Shown here in pieces: positions 9,590 to 18,076 of a stretch of 64,000 nucleotides of DNA. Position numbers and translations under genes: made by a program. Each line of letters begins with the position of its first letter. Positions within the stretch are counted from its first letter, which is position 1. Origin of the DNA: Bacillota bacterium (GTDB lineage Bacteria; Bacillota; Clostridia; Peptostreptococcales; Anaerovoracaceae); NCBI GenBank assembly GCA_023415235.1, contig JAEZLP010000036.1, forward strand, positions 1-64,000. Reading direction: 5' to 3'. The notes below the pieces were generated by a model. That model did no database searches. It saw nothing but the letters and a program-made list of their open reading frames with translations, and had not been told where the DNA came from.

Positions 9590-9792
9590 TCTATAAGCCG
9601 AACACCAGAAACGCTCCTCCCAATACCACATAGGCGGCTACGAGCTTGTTCCGTTGCATCTCCCAGTACGGCGGCAAGGGGAACAATCCCGACGCAGCAC
9701 AGCCAGAAAACGATGCCGTCGCTTAAGTGGAATCCGTATCTTGCTGCGATGGTAATCGGTATAAAAGCCAACAGCCAGTAAAGATATTTCAT
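9590..9792 (-). pseudogene. remnant of a CaxA/ChaA-type Ca2+/H+ antiporter
   Basis: Translation starts well, with GAGGAG upstream and residues MKYLYWLLAFIPITIAARYG, then VPLAAVLGDATEQ. This resembles the first transmembrane helices and the GxATE motif of CaxA/VCX-type calcium/proton antiporters. The frame then runs into non-family sequence. In another frame the same DNA reads NKLVAAYVVLGGAFLVFGL followed by a stop, which looks like a final membrane helix. The simplest reading is a gene that has lost its middle (normally about 300 residues) and retains only its two ends. A terminator sits shortly after. The assignment rests on short matches. Confidence 0.45.
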
Positions 9793-9938
9793 TTCAGAAT
9801 CTCCTCGTCTTTCTATTTGTGTCAAAAAATGATTGCTGCAAAAAAATACTGCTACAATGCTAGCCCTTTTTCATCAAAATACAATACCTGCTAAGCAGAT
9901 ATACATTATACATTTAGGGGCCGAACGGCAGCAGAAAA

Positions 9939-9960
9939 AAGACTGCCTGCCGGCAGTCTT
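9939..9960 (-). terminator. intrinsic terminator after the OB-fold gene
   Basis: Perfect 9-bp stem AAGACTGCC/GGCAGTCTT with a 4-nt loop, followed on the minus strand by TTTTCTGC. It lies about 40 bp past the stop of the OB-fold gene. Confidence 0.7.
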
Positions 9961-9997
9961 ATTATTATATCCAGATTTTCGTGAGCAAAGCACTTCG

Positions 9998-10639
9998 CTA
10001 TTCTTCGCTCATGGATTCCAGTTTTAATATTGACACCTCGTATGCGGTTTTCACAGTAATGTTCCCATCAGGGTCCCGTTTTCGGTATTCCCGGCTTTGG
10101 ATTCTGCCGGTAATGGCTATTTTTGTTCCTATGGAAAGATTGCTGGCGTATCCGGCGTTTCTGCCCCAGGCTATGCATGGTATGTAATCGGACTTGTTAT
10201 ACATTCGGTTTACAGCAAGCATGATATCGCAGATTTCCCGCCCGAGAGGGGAGATGCGGCCGATTGGTTTCTTACAGATAAATCCCTCCAGATTGATTTT
10301 GTTTTCATGCTCAATTCTGGCATCCCCATCGCAGAGTTTGAACTCTCTGGCAAACACCACAACATTGAGCTTGTTTCTTCCTTCCTGTTCCTCATTATAG
10401 GTTCTAATCTGACCAAGGATTTCAACAAAATCCCCCGGTTCGAACTCCAGATTCCAGATCAATCGCTCTGAAACGATGATCTGAATCACATCGCGGTATC
10501 CGCTCTTTCTGTCAACTCCCACAGAAAAGCAGTAAAATGTTTCTCCGTAGGACTTATGGCTGATCGTCGGCGGCGACAAAACAACTCCGACCAGGGCTGC
10601 GCTGTTCGTTTCCAGCCCTTTTTCTTCCATACCCTCCAT
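9998..10639 (-). CDS. SSB-like protein with two OB folds
   Basis: A 213-aa protein that appears to contain two tandem single-stranded-DNA-binding (OB) domains. The second (about residues 115-205) has the SSB-like stretch GREICDIMLAVNRMYNKSDY followed by IPCIAWGRNAGYAS and an ITGRIQSREY strand. The first (about 15-100) is more diverged, with VGVVLSPPTISHKSYGETFY and a GDFVEILGQIRTY strand. It lacks the acidic glycine-rich tail of the main SSB, so it is unlikely to be the replicative SSB. A role in DNA repair, recombination or competence is possible but not shown. It is monocistronic, with its own terminator. The start has GGGGG at 8-nt spacing. Confidence 0.75.
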   Translation of the reverse strand: MEGMEEKGLETNSAALVGVVLSPPTISHKSYGETFYCFSVGVDRKSGYRDVIQIIVSERLIWNLEFEPGDFVEILGQIRTYNEEQEGRNKLNVVVFAREFKLCDGDARIEHENKINLEGFICKKPIGRISPLGREICDIMLAVNRMYNKSDYIPCIAWGRNAGYASNLSIGTKIAITGRIQSREYRKRDPDGNITVKTAYEVSILKLESMSEE

Positions 10640-10768
10640 TGCTTTTCCCCCTTTTATCTTCCCATGTTTACCTGCTGGTGCGCTTCAATCATGACCCTTA
10701 TATCAGTCCTTACAGTTTATTCATCCGCATTCCTGATATTACTATTTTTTCGGGGGATGGCAACGGCT

Positions 10769-11536
10769 TTAGCGGGAAGGGTCGGAAGAGACAAGATCCT
10801 TGATCACCTCTCCGGCAATGATCAGCCCTGCGACAGAAGGGACAAACGCAACGCTCCCGGGGACCTGCCTTCTTTCAGTGCATTTTCTCGCTGTATCAGG
10901 GGGGCAAATGCAATGGTTTTTACAGCTATTCGTTTCGTCTTCCATGGGCTTGATCGGGGGTTCCTTGGAATATACGACTTTTAAGTGGTGGATGCCCCGC
11001 CTCCGAAGCTCGGTACGCATGACCTTTGCCAGGGGACACATGGAAGTCTTCGAAATATCCGCAACCTCCAGCTTAGTGGGATCCAGTTTGTTCCCCGCGC
11101 CCATACAACTGATAACCGGAACCTGCTTTTTCCTCGCCTGTTCAATCAGAATCAGCTTGGAGGATACGGTATCGATGGCGTCTATGATGTAATCATACAC
11201 ACTAAGATCAAATTCGTCCGCATTTTCCGCCCCATAGAAGGTTTCATAGATCTCCACCTTTGCGCGAGGATTGATCTCCATCACTCTGTTCCGCATAACC
11301 TCCACCTTCTTTTGGCCTACGGTCTTGCGAGAGGCTATAAGCTGACGGTTGATATTGGTTAGGCATACCTTGTCGTCGTCAAACAGATCCAGGGCTCCCA
11401 CTCCGCTTCTTGCGAGAGCCTCTACCGCAAAGGTGCCCACTCCGCCGATTCCGAAAACTGCAATCCTTGAGTCCTTCAGCCTTTTCATACCGGCGGATCC
11501 AAGAAGAAGTTCCGTTCTTGAAAATTCATTCAACAT
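10769..11536 (-). CDS. tcdA: tRNA threonylcarbamoyladenosine dehydratase
   Basis: A 255-aa ThiF/E1-like ATP-dependent enzyme that cyclises t6A37 in ANN-decoding tRNAs to ct6A. It has the nucleotide motif GIGGVGTFAVEALARSG, the DDDKVCLTNINRQ segment and YIIDAIDTVSSK. The C-terminal half matches TcdA/CsdL rather than ThiF or MoeB (SCMGAGNKLDPTKLEVADI, then a KVVYSKEP segment). No cysteine-rich zinc pattern of MoeB type is seen. The gene stands alone between the OB-fold gene and cysK, and a perfect 11-bp inverted repeat lies in its upstream region. Confidence 0.88.
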   Translation of the reverse strand: MLNEFSRTELLLGSAGMKRLKDSRIAVFGIGGVGTFAVEALARSGVGALDLFDDDKVCLTNINRQLIASRKTVGQKKVEVMRNRVMEINPRAKVEIYETFYGAENADEFDLSVYDYIIDAIDTVSSKLILIEQARKKQVPVISCMGAGNKLDPTKLEVADISKTSMCPLAKVMRTELRRRGIHHLKVVYSKEPPIKPMEDETNSCKNHCICPPDTARKCTERRQVPGSVAFVPSVAGLIIAGEVIKDLVSSDPSR

Positions 11537-11563
11537 TTGATTTTGCCTCCGTTTCCAACCACA

Positions 11564-11589
11564 ATATCCACTTCATGGGAAGTGGATAT
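11564..11589. repeat. perfect 11-bp inverted repeat between cysK and tcdA
   Basis: ATATCCACTTC and its complement, with a 4-nt loop, lie about 28 bp upstream of tcdA and downstream of cysK. On the plus side it is followed by GATCTTTTG and on the minus side there is no T-run. It may be a weak terminator or an operator for tcdA; the sequence does not decide. Confidence 0.5.
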
Positions 11590-11674
11590 GTGATCTTTTG
11601 CTTGTATTTAGTTTAAGGAGTAGTTTAATTTATTATTCTGCTTCAGCGCCTGTCTGATAAAGGATATTATAGTT

Positions 11675-12607
11675 TTATTCAGAAAAAAGCGCTGTGGAAA
11701 GGTACCGTTCTCCGGTATCCGGCAACAGTACGACGATGGTTTTTCCTGCGTTCTCCGGCCGCTTGGCAATCTCTGTGGCCGCGTGAGCCGCAGCTCCGGA
11801 TGAAATGCCCACAAGCAGTCCTTCCGTCCTGGAAAGCGCTCTTCCGGCTTCAAAGGCCTCCTCATTTTCTACAGTCATAATCTCATCATATATCGAGGTG
11901 TTCAATACATCCGGTACGAAGCCGGCGCCGATTCCCTGAATTTTATGCGGTCCGGGAGTACCCTTTGATAACACCGGCGAGGCCGCGGGCTCTACCGCAA
12001 CAATTTTTACATTCGGATTCTTGGCTTTGAGATATTCTCCCACTCCGGTGATGGTACCTCCCGTACCAATGCCCGCAACAAATATATCGATCTCTCCGTC
12101 CGTATCCTCCCAAATTTCTGGTCCTGTTGTTGTCCTATGAATTGCAGGATTTGCAGGATTATCAAACTGTCCGGGAATCAGGGAATTAGGAATGGAAGCC
12201 GCAAGCTCTTTTGCCTTTTCGATCGCCCCTTTCATTCCTTTGGACCCATCTGTCAGTACAAGCTCCGCTCCGTAAGCCTTCAGCAGATTCCTGCGTTCCA
12301 CACTCATGGTTTCCGGCATGGTAAGAATCGTTTTGTACCCTTTGGCGGCGGCTGCAAAAGCCAGTCCGATTCCAGTATTTCCGCTGGTAGGCTCGATAAT
12401 GGTAGCCCCTTCCTTGATCAGGCCCTTTGCTTCCGAGTCATCCAGCATGGCTTTGGCGATTCTGTCCTTTACACTGCCTGCAGGGTTGAAATATTCCAGC
12501 TTGGCGATAAGCCTTGCATTGAGATTATTTTTCTTTTCGTAATTTGTGAGTTCCAATAACGGTGTTCTTCCGATCAGTTCCGTCAGACTTTTATAAATCT
12601 TAGCCAT
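11675..12607 (-). CDS. cysK: cysteine synthase (O-acetylserine sulfhydrylase)
   Basis: A 310-aa PLP enzyme that makes cysteine from O-acetylserine and sulfide. The PLP lysine motif NPAGSVKDRIAKAM, the substrate loop EPTSGNTGIGLAFAAAAKGY, the PLP phosphate loop GTGGTITGVG and the ISSGAAAHAA segment are present. The start MAKIYKSLTELIG has AGGAGAG upstream. A near-perfect sigma-A promoter lies about 90 bp upstream. patB, whose product breaks down cystathionine or cysteine, is divergent from it, so the pair may share sulfur-responsive control. Confidence 0.96.
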   Translation of the reverse strand: MAKIYKSLTELIGRTPLLELTNYEKKNNLNARLIAKLEYFNPAGSVKDRIAKAMLDDSEAKGLIKEGATIIEPTSGNTGIGLAFAAAAKGYKTILTMPETMSVERRNLLKAYGAELVLTDGSKGMKGAIEKAKELAASIPNSLIPGQFDNPANPAIHRTTTGPEIWEDTDGEIDIFVAGIGTGGTITGVGEYLKAKNPNVKIVAVEPAASPVLSKGTPGPHKIQGIGAGFVPDVLNTSIYDEIMTVENEEAFEAGRALSRTEGLLVGISSGAAAHAATEIAKRPENAGKTIVVLLPDTGERYLSTALFSE

Positions 12608-12696
12608 CTTTTTTTCTCTCCTTCTTTTCTGTTTTTTATGATATCCGATTTTATTATTCCTACTTTTCATATTGATTTACTATGAATTATGTTTTC

Positions 12697-12725
12697 ATTA
12701 TATTCACTTCCATTTTACTTGTCAA
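12697..12725 (-). promoter_or_regulatory. sigma-A promoter of cysK
   Basis: TTGACA (complement of 12720-12725), a 17-bp spacer and TATAAT (complement of 12697-12702): an exact consensus match. The predicted 5' UTR is about 85 nt. Confidence 0.88.
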
Positions 12726-12746
12726 TGGTTTTTGTACAAAAAAATA

Positions 12747-12768
12747 CTATTTCTTAACCTATTTCTTA
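12747..12768. promoter_or_regulatory. direct repeat CTATTTCTTA x2 between cysK and patB
   Basis: CTATTTCTTA occurs at 12747-12756 and 12759-12768, 12 bp apart from start to start. It lies upstream of the cysK promoter and upstream of the patB promoter. It could be an operator for a shared regulator, but no regulator is identified. Confidence 0.35.
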
Positions 12769-12821
12769 GCAAAAAACTCCGATTGATCATACAGGCCTTT
12801 CCCCATATGATTTCCCGATGA

Positions 12822-12848
12822 TTGACTTTCCAGCGATTCTTTTATACT
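12822..12848 (+). promoter_or_regulatory. probable sigma-A promoter of patB
   Basis: TTGACT at 12822-12827 and TATACT at 12843-12848, 15 bp apart. The spacer is short; TACTAT two bases downstream would give 17 bp. Confidence 0.45.
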
Positions 12849-12923
12849 ATGAGTAGGAGTAATCGTAGAAATAAAAGCAGGAGCAGGAACGAAATGAAGG
12901 AATTGGAGAATAAGGGAAATAAC

Positions 12924-14141
12924 ATGACATATGATTTTGACAGTCTGATTGAACGCAAAGGAACAAACTCTTTGAAATATGATTTTATGGAAGAGGAAGG
13001 AAAGCCTTCGGATGTTCTTCCCTTATGGGTTGCAGATATGGATTTCCGGGCTCCCGACGCCGTAACAGAGGCCCTGATACAGGCAAGTCGGCATGGAATC
13101 TTTGGGTATTCGGAAGTGAAGCTGCCCTATTTCCAGGCAGTCCATGACTGGTTCCAAGAGAATCATAATTGGGACCCGAAAGCGGAATGGCTTGTCAAAA
13201 CACCGGGAGTTGTCTATGCGGTCTGTACAGCAATCCGCGCTCTGACGAATCCGGGGGATGCGGTGTTGATCCAGCGACCGGTTTACTATCCTTTTTCCCG
13301 CGGGATTCTTGAAAATAAACGCAAGCTGGTCAACAATCCTCTCTGTTTCCGTGAAGGCCGCTATACGGTAGATCTTAAAGATTTTGAAAGAAAAATTATA
13401 GAGAATCAAGTCAAGCTTTTTATCCTGTGCAATCCCCACAATCCAGTGGGAAGGGTGTGGACAGCCGGAGAGCTTTCCGATATGGGAGAAGTCTGCCGGA
13501 AGCATCAAGTGACTGTTGTCTCGGATGAAATCCACGCCGACTTTACCTTCCCGGGTCATCGCCACACCGTATTCGCCGGAATAAAGCCGGAGTATTCGAA
13601 TATGACCATTACCTGTACGGCGCCGAGCAAAACCTTCAATCTGGCCGGTCTGCAGGTCTCCAATATCTTTATTGAAAACAACGGGCTCAGGCGCGCTTTC
13701 CGAAAGGAAATGCTCCGATCCGGCTATCTAAGTCTGAATACCATGGGATTGGTTGCCTGCCAAGCCGCCTACCGGCACGGTTACCCCTGGCTGATTGAGC
13801 TGAGAAAATACCTGGGGGAGAATCTGGAATATGTCAGGAACTTCCTGAATCGAGAACTTCCGCAGATTCGTCTTGTAGAGCCGGAGGGGACATATCTGCT
13901 TTGGCTTGATTTCAGAGCCTTGGGAATGGAGGACGAACAGCTTAACCGGTTTATTCTTGAGGAAGCAAAGCTCTGGCTGGACCGGGGAAGTCTGTTCGGA
14001 CCCGAAGGAGAAGGCTTCCAGCGCATTAATATGGCCTGCCCCAGGGCAACGCTGGAGGAGGCTTTTTCCAGGCTGAGAGATGCGGTCCGTTTGCTTAATC
14101 CGCCTTCCGATAAAGATGCACATCCTCAGGTCCGGAGGTAA
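12924..14141 (+). CDS. patB: MalY/PatB family C-S lyase (cystathionine beta-lyase type)
   Basis: A 405-aa fold-type I PLP enzyme that cleaves C-S bonds of cystathionine, cysteine or related compounds. It has the family opening (YDFDSLIERKGTNSLKYD), LPLWVADMDF, NPHNPVGRVW, SDEIHADF and the PLP-lysine motif APSKTFNLAGLQ. The start MTYDF fits the family. An in-frame ATG 30 bp upstream (12894) has the stronger AGGAG site and is a real alternative. The gene is divergent from cysK, and its 3' end overlaps the convergent monooxygenase-like gene by 47 bp. The aminotransferase-like fold makes the exact substrate uncertain. Confidence 0.85.
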   Translation: MTYDFDSLIERKGTNSLKYDFMEEEGKPSDVLPLWVADMDFRAPDAVTEALIQASRHGIFGYSEVKLPYFQAVHDWFQENHNWDPKAEWLVKTPGVVYAVCTAIRALTNPGDAVLIQRPVYYPFSRGILENKRKLVNNPLCFREGRYTVDLKDFERKIIENQVKLFILCNPHNPVGRVWTAGELSDMGEVCRKHQVTVVSDEIHADFTFPGHRHTVFAGIKPEYSNMTITCTAPSKTFNLAGLQVSNIFIENNGLRRAFRKEMLRSGYLSLNTMGLVACQAAYRHGYPWLIELRKYLGENLEYVRNFLNRELPQIRLVEPEGTYLLWLDFRALGMEDEQLNRFILEEAKLWLDRGSLFGPEGEGFQRINMACPRATLEEAFSRLRDAVRLLNPPSDKDAHPQVRR

Positions 14142-14385
14142 AGTCTCCAAGCCGTGGGACAATTCTCTTGAAATGTTCGGCAGCCATGTGCTGTTCCAAC
14201 GCCTCCATGCTTTCCCATTCCTCGATGAAGGTCAGGATTCCGGGATCGTTTATATCCTGGTACAGCTCGTAGTGGATGCAACCTTCATCATTTTTTACCG
14301 TCGCTTCAACAAGCTCTTGTGCGAGCGCGATAAAATCAGCGATTTTTTCCGTGCTCACCATATTTCTTGCAACTACTTTAATCAC
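14095..14385 (-). CDS. ABM-domain (YgiN-like) putative quinol monooxygenase
   Basis: A 96-aa small dimeric alpha/beta-barrel protein of the antibiotic biosynthesis monooxygenase family. The pattern is typical: IKVVARNMV at the start, DEGCIHYELYQDINDPG in the middle, FIEEWESMEALEQHM near the end. Members oxidise quinols or degrade haem, but many are uncharacterised, and an anaerobe may use it for quinone or redox stress. It is immediately downstream of, and co-directional with, the HD-domain gene (13-bp gap). Confidence 0.75.
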   Translation of the reverse strand: MIKVVARNMVSTEKIADFIALAQELVEATVKNDEGCIHYELYQDINDPGILTFIEEWESMEALEQHMAAEHFKRIVPRLGDFTSGPEDVHLYRKAD

Positions 14386-14398
14386 CCTATGCTCCTTT

Positions 14399-14986
14399 CT
14401 ACTGTTCGCAGGTCCTCATGGCCATGATGGTCTTTTCGATCAGGTCATCCAACTCCCAGCCCAGCATTTCGGCGCCCTGTTCGATCACTTCTCTGGAACA
14501 GCCTGCCGCAAAGCTCAATGTCTTGTATTTCTTTTTTACGGATTTCAGTTCAAGATCCTGAACGCTTTTAGATGGGCGCATCAGCGCAACCGCACCGATC
14601 AGTCCGGTCAGCTCATCGGTGGCAAACAGGATTTTCTCCATTTCATGCTCCGGCTTCACATCCACGGCGGTAAGTCCGTATCCATGGCTAGCTGTCGCAC
14701 GAATGATTCTTTCATCAATCCCGTGTTCCCTCATGATTTCCTGCTGTTTGACACAGTGCTGCTCCGGGTACATCCCGAAGTCAAGATCGTGAAGCAGTCC
14801 TACGATTCCCCAGAAATCCTCTTCCTCACCGTACCCGAGAAGCTTCGCAAAATACCTCATGGTTCCTTCCATGATGAGAGCATGCTTAATGTGGAACGGA
14901 TCCTTGTTATACTCGTTTAGAAGTGTCCAGGCTTGCTCGCGGGTCAAGCCTCCCATTTGTTTTTCTTTTGTACTATCCAGTGCCAA
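14399..14986 (-). CDS. HD-domain phosphohydrolase
   Basis: A 195-aa protein with an HD metal-dependent phosphohydrolase domain. The first His lies in FHIKHALIMEG and the HD pair in GLLHDLDFG; ATASHGYG supplies another His and LFATDELTGL the distal Asp. The start is TTG at 14986, with GGAGG at 7-nt spacing; an ATG ten codons further in lacks a site. Substrate unknown. The lack of GGDEF, RelA or other partner domains argues against a second-messenger enzyme of known type. It is probably co-transcribed with the ABM-domain gene. Confidence 0.75.
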   Translation of the reverse strand: MALDSTKEKQMGGLTREQAWTLLNEYNKDPFHIKHALIMEGTMRYFAKLLGYGEEEDFWGIVGLLHDLDFGMYPEQHCVKQQEIMREHGIDERIIRATASHGYGLTAVDVKPEHEMEKILFATDELTGLIGAVALMRPSKSVQDLELKSVKKKYKTLSFAAGCSREVIEQGAEMLGWELDDLIEKTIMAMRTCEQ

Positions 14987-15165
14987 TTTGATTTCCTCCG
15001 TTTTTCAAATTGATCTAAACGAATCATCGTTTAAACCGTATTGGTAATATCATACTCCGAAAGTCTTCCAGTGTCAAAGGGCGGGATTGAGATAAAACAT
15101 GCATCGGCTCCTGTCTTTTCGAATAAAATGTAGCATCAGACCTGTGGGGATGGAGGTATGGAAAA

Positions 15166-15372
15166 GTGAGGAAGCAAAGCAAAAACCCATTTATGATAAA
15201 GACTGTGGCAGTATGCGCCGCGGTTGTTTTAATTCTGGCAATAGGATTCTATGGCTGGAACGGACAGGAATTCGATTCCGTATTCGGAGAAGGCAGGAAG
15301 CTTCCCATCTATTCCGTCAGTACGGACGACAAGAAAATTGCAATCAGCTTTGATTGCGCCTGGGCGGATTAA
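15166..15372 (+). CDS. pdaB: pdaB, 5' part, interrupted by a recombinase element
   Basis: GTG start with GGAGG 9 nt upstream. Residues 1-66 are a short cytosolic tail, a single membrane-spanning anchor (about residues 11-30) and the stretch LPIYSVSTDDKKIAISFDCAW. This is the start of a PdaB/YbaN-type polysaccharide deacetylase, where SFDxAWG holds the catalytic Asp (here D63). After Trp66 the frame reads Ala-Asp-stop in foreign AT-rich DNA. The remainder of the gene resumes at 19696. Joined, the two parts give 255 residues, essentially the length of B. subtilis PdaB (254). PdaB is a sporulation protein needed for cortex maintenance in B. subtilis. As it stands, the fragment cannot be active. 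Confidence 0.88.
   Translation: MRKQSKNPFMIKTVAVCAAVVLILAIGFYGWNGQEFDSVFGEGRKLPIYSVSTDDKKIAISFDCAWAD
15361..15364. other. attL core (TGGG)
   Basis: Left junction of the element. Chromosomal sequence (pdaB codons to Trp66) ends here and the element begins with CGGATTAAAGG. The same TGGG occurs at the right junction. Confidence 0.75.
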
Positions 15373-15403
15373 AGGACAGTACATATTTTTTATTGAGTTA
15401 ATC

Positions 15404-15431
15404 TTGATTCATTGGTAATTTGTGGTACAAT
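15404..15431 (+). promoter_or_regulatory. promoter of the element NTPase gene
   Basis: TTGATT at 15404-15409, 16-bp spacer, TACAAT at 15426-15431, about 50 bp before the start of the NTPase gene and inside the element. It indicates transcription independent of pdaB. Confidence 0.6.
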
Positions 15432-15488
15432 GTAGTTAATTTTTACTTGTCAATAATTGCACCATTTTATCTGAATCAGGAGAAAGAT

Positions 15489-17837
15489 ATGGCGAAAAAA
15501 GCAAATAAATCTAAAGTTCAGGGCAAAACATTTTTCTTTGCTTATCAAAGCTCTGAAAAAAGTGGAACCTGTAATAATGCGGATGCCTTTAGGGCTGCAT
15601 CTGAATCATTAAATGGTAGAGCAATCACATGGGAAAAGATGTATATTAATGGTAAATTTGTTCATAAGCAAATCTTTTCAGAAATTGAAAAAGCATCGTA
15701 TTTTGTTTGTGACCTAACCTATCAAAATGAAAACGTATTTTTTGAATTGGGTTATGCTATCGCTAAAAAGAAACCAGTATTTATTTTTGTAAATACAAAA
15801 GTAAAGGAAGCTGTAACAAACTATTCCAATACCAAATTTTTAAAAACAATTGGATATTCTAATTTCGCTAACTCGACAGATATCCTTGGCATACTAAAAG
15901 ATCCATCGCAAGCATCAATACTCATGAATCAAATGAAATTTTCACAAGAGAGTGTTAGTGAAGATGGTGATATTTTTTATATCCAGGCTAGTAGTAATAG
16001 CCAAGCTGAAATAGATTTAAAGGAGTATCTGGAAGACTCCGATTATAATGTACAAATGGATGATAAGGAAATTGCTTATGAAAGTCTAGAATGGTATGTT
16101 GAATCAATTAGTAGACATAAAGCATTAGTCGTTCATTTATCAAGCCCCCAAATGCAAAATGCTCTTTCTGATAATGCTAAAAATTCTTTCTATGCTGGAA
16201 TCGGATTTGGAATGGGCAAAAAAGTAATTCTTCTCGCACCAGCAATCTTTAGAGCTCCCCTTGATTATGCAGAAATACTATATGAATATGAAAAGTCATC
16301 AGAATGCATGGGGAAGGTTGATGAATGGCTATCTCAGATTGATTTTAATCGTGATTCTATAAACGAAGAAGCAGCTACATTAAATAAAGAAGATGTTGAG
16401 AATAATCTTTTTACTTTAGGTCTTGGTTATGCTATCGCAGAAAAGGAAAAAGAGGACTTACTAGAATATTTTGTAGAAACATATGCATATCATGAGGCGT
16501 TGAAAACTGATAGTGCAATATTTCATGGAAGAAAAGGCGTAGGAAAGACTGCTCTTTATATTAAACTCAGAGATGATTATGAAGATGCGAATGATGTTTT
16601 CCTTATAACACTTAAACCAGAATCAGACGAGTTATTAAATGGTGAAAACTTAGTCGAAAAATTTGAAAATGATAATGTAAGAAAAAAAATGATGTACTCT
16701 ATTTGGCGTCAAGTAATATATTCAAAACTACTGCTGAAAATTAGGGACTATATTGAAGATCGAAGAAAATATAAACTAAGCGAAGTTGAAGAAGCAATAA
16801 TAGAGTTTTGTAATAGAAATGAGCATTTATTAGAGCTTGATTTTATGAGTGCACTTCTCGAACAAGCTAAAAATAACCAAGGTCAAATTACAGATTTAAT
16901 AGTGGCTTCATATTCAAAAGATGTGTTGTCAAAAATGGAAGTGCTTATATTTAAATATTTTAAAACACAAAAGTATAGAAAAATTGTTATTTTGGCTGAT
17001 AATTTAGATAAGGCTTGGGAAAGTAGCAATAATCTAATTATACAAGGTGAAATGATTTTAGCATTACTTGTTGTTGTTGGAAAAATTCAAGCTGATTTAC
17101 ATGGTAAAGGCGGAATCGATATAGTTTCTTCTGTAATAATATTTCTAAGAACTGACATCTTAAACTATATACTATCAATTGCAAGGGAACCAGACAAAAT
17201 GCTCATTAATATCTATGAAGTGGAATGGAAAACCTACAGTAACTTATTACGTCAATTAGTTGAAAAGCGGATGCGTCATGTACTTAATATTCCAGAAAAA
17301 GAAAACATGGATAGCACATGGAAAAAATATTTCAATTTAAATGAAGATCCAATAAAATTAGTTCAAGACGTATGTATATTAAGGCCACGGGATGTTCTAA
17401 TCTTTTTCGCCAGAATGTTTGAATCTGCTTTTAATAATTGTCATGAAAAGGCTACCATCGAAGATTTCAATAATGCAAAAGATCATTATGCAATACTCCT
17501 GACAGCTAATCTTGAAATAGAAATGTGTATAGAATTTCCATATATTGGGGATTTTCTAAAAAAATACAACGGCTTTGGAGTTGAGGGTTTAGAATTAAGT
17601 AAGTTTAGACAATTATTAGCTGATTTAGATGTTAATCCAGATAGAAGAGAGAAATTTATTAATAGATTATTTGAAAATGAATACTTAATGGCTATTATAA
17701 CTAAAGAAGATAAAATATTATATAATTACAGCGATATTATTGAGGCTGAACAACAAATAAACAAAAGGATTAAACTTCCATTTTTTAAATACTCTAATAT
17801 TCTAATTAAAAGGCAAAAAAGATACGAGGTAAGATAA
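15489..17837 (+). CDS. tandem TIR/NDT-like domains fused to a Sll1717-type P-loop NTPase
   Basis: A 782-aa protein. Residues about 10-135 form a TIR-like or nucleoside-deoxyribosyltransferase-like Rossmann domain, with KTFFFAYQSS at the start and CDLTYQNENVFFELGYAIA later. Residues about 158-290 look like a second, diverged copy (IFYIQASSNSQAEIDLKEYL, then NSFYAGIGFGMGKKVI). From about 330 on is a P-loop NTPase with Walker A GRKGVGKTA (residues 347-355) and a Walker B-like VILADNLDKAW (500-510), resembling the Sll1717 ATPase family. The start ATG at 15489 has CAGGAG upstream; an upstream in-frame ATG has none. TIR-like domains joined to NTPases are common in phage-defence proteins, so defence is a reasonable inference. 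NAD hydrolase activity cannot be judged. Confidence 0.75.
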   Translation: MAKKANKSKVQGKTFFFAYQSSEKSGTCNNADAFRAASESLNGRAITWEKMYINGKFVHKQIFSEIEKASYFVCDLTYQNENVFFELGYAIAKKKPVFIFVNTKVKEAVTNYSNTKFLKTIGYSNFANSTDILGILKDPSQASILMNQMKFSQESVSEDGDIFYIQASSNSQAEIDLKEYLEDSDYNVQMDDKEIAYESLEWYVESISRHKALVVHLSSPQMQNALSDNAKNSFYAGIGFGMGKKVILLAPAIFRAPLDYAEILYEYEKSSECMGKVDEWLSQIDFNRDSINEEAATLNKEDVENNLFTLGLGYAIAEKEKEDLLEYFVETYAYHEALKTDSAIFHGRKGVGKTALYIKLRDDYEDANDVFLITLKPESDELLNGENLVEKFENDNVRKKMMYSIWRQVIYSKLLLKIRDYIEDRRKYKLSEVEEAIIEFCNRNEHLLELDFMSALLEQAKNNQGQITDLIVASYSKDVLSKMEVLIFKYFKTQKYRKIVILADNLDKAWESSNNLIIQGEMILALLVVVGKIQADLHGKGGIDIVSSVIIFLRTDILNYILSIAREPDKMLINIYEVEWKTYSNLLRQLVEKRMRHVLNIPEKENMDSTWKKYFNLNEDPIKLVQDVCILRPRDVLIFFARMFESAFNNCHEKATIEDFNNAKDHYAILLTANLEIEMCIEFPYIGDFLKKYNGFGVEGLELSKFRQLLADLDVNPDRREKFINRLFENEYLMAIITKEDKILYNYSDIIEAEQQINKRIKLPFFKYSNILIKRQKRYEVR

Positions 17838-17926
17838 AGTAAATAAAATATAATTAAATTAATTTCTTGAATAAGCGTAATAAATGGTACATATATTATT
17901 CCAAAATGTTATTTGGGGTGATATAT

Positions 17927-18061
17927 ATGGAAGAAACCAATTTGTTTACATATTTTAATGGAAAATTTAAAATAAGACGAACCTTTCAAAAGGGAGGTAA
18001 AAGCATTCAAGATTTATTCAACGAATATATATTAATGATTTTAGATAAAGAGTTTACCTAA
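17927..18061 (+). CDS. 44-aa element protein, candidate directionality factor
   Basis: A small basic protein starting MEETNLFTYFNG with GGGGTG upstream. Its core, KIRRTFQKGGKSIQDLFNEY, resembles short proteins often encoded just ahead of serine recombinases in Firmicute elements (short beta strands, a GG turn, then a helix). Its stop lies in the loop of the following terminator, so it ends the upstream transcription unit. Large serine recombinases usually need a small directionality factor to excise, and this is the only candidate in the element. The role is inferred only. Confidence 0.5.
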   Translation: MEETNLFTYFNGKFKIRRTFQKGGKSIQDLFNEYILMILDKEFT

Positions 18062-18076
18062 CTCTTTATCTTTTTT
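18044..18076 (+). terminator. intrinsic terminator between the 44-aa gene and the recombinase
   Basis: Perfect 11-bp stem GATAAAGAGTT/AACTCTTTATC, 5-nt loop, then six T. It separates the recombinase from upstream transcription, so the recombinase must have its own promoter or be read by leak-through. Confidence 0.85.
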
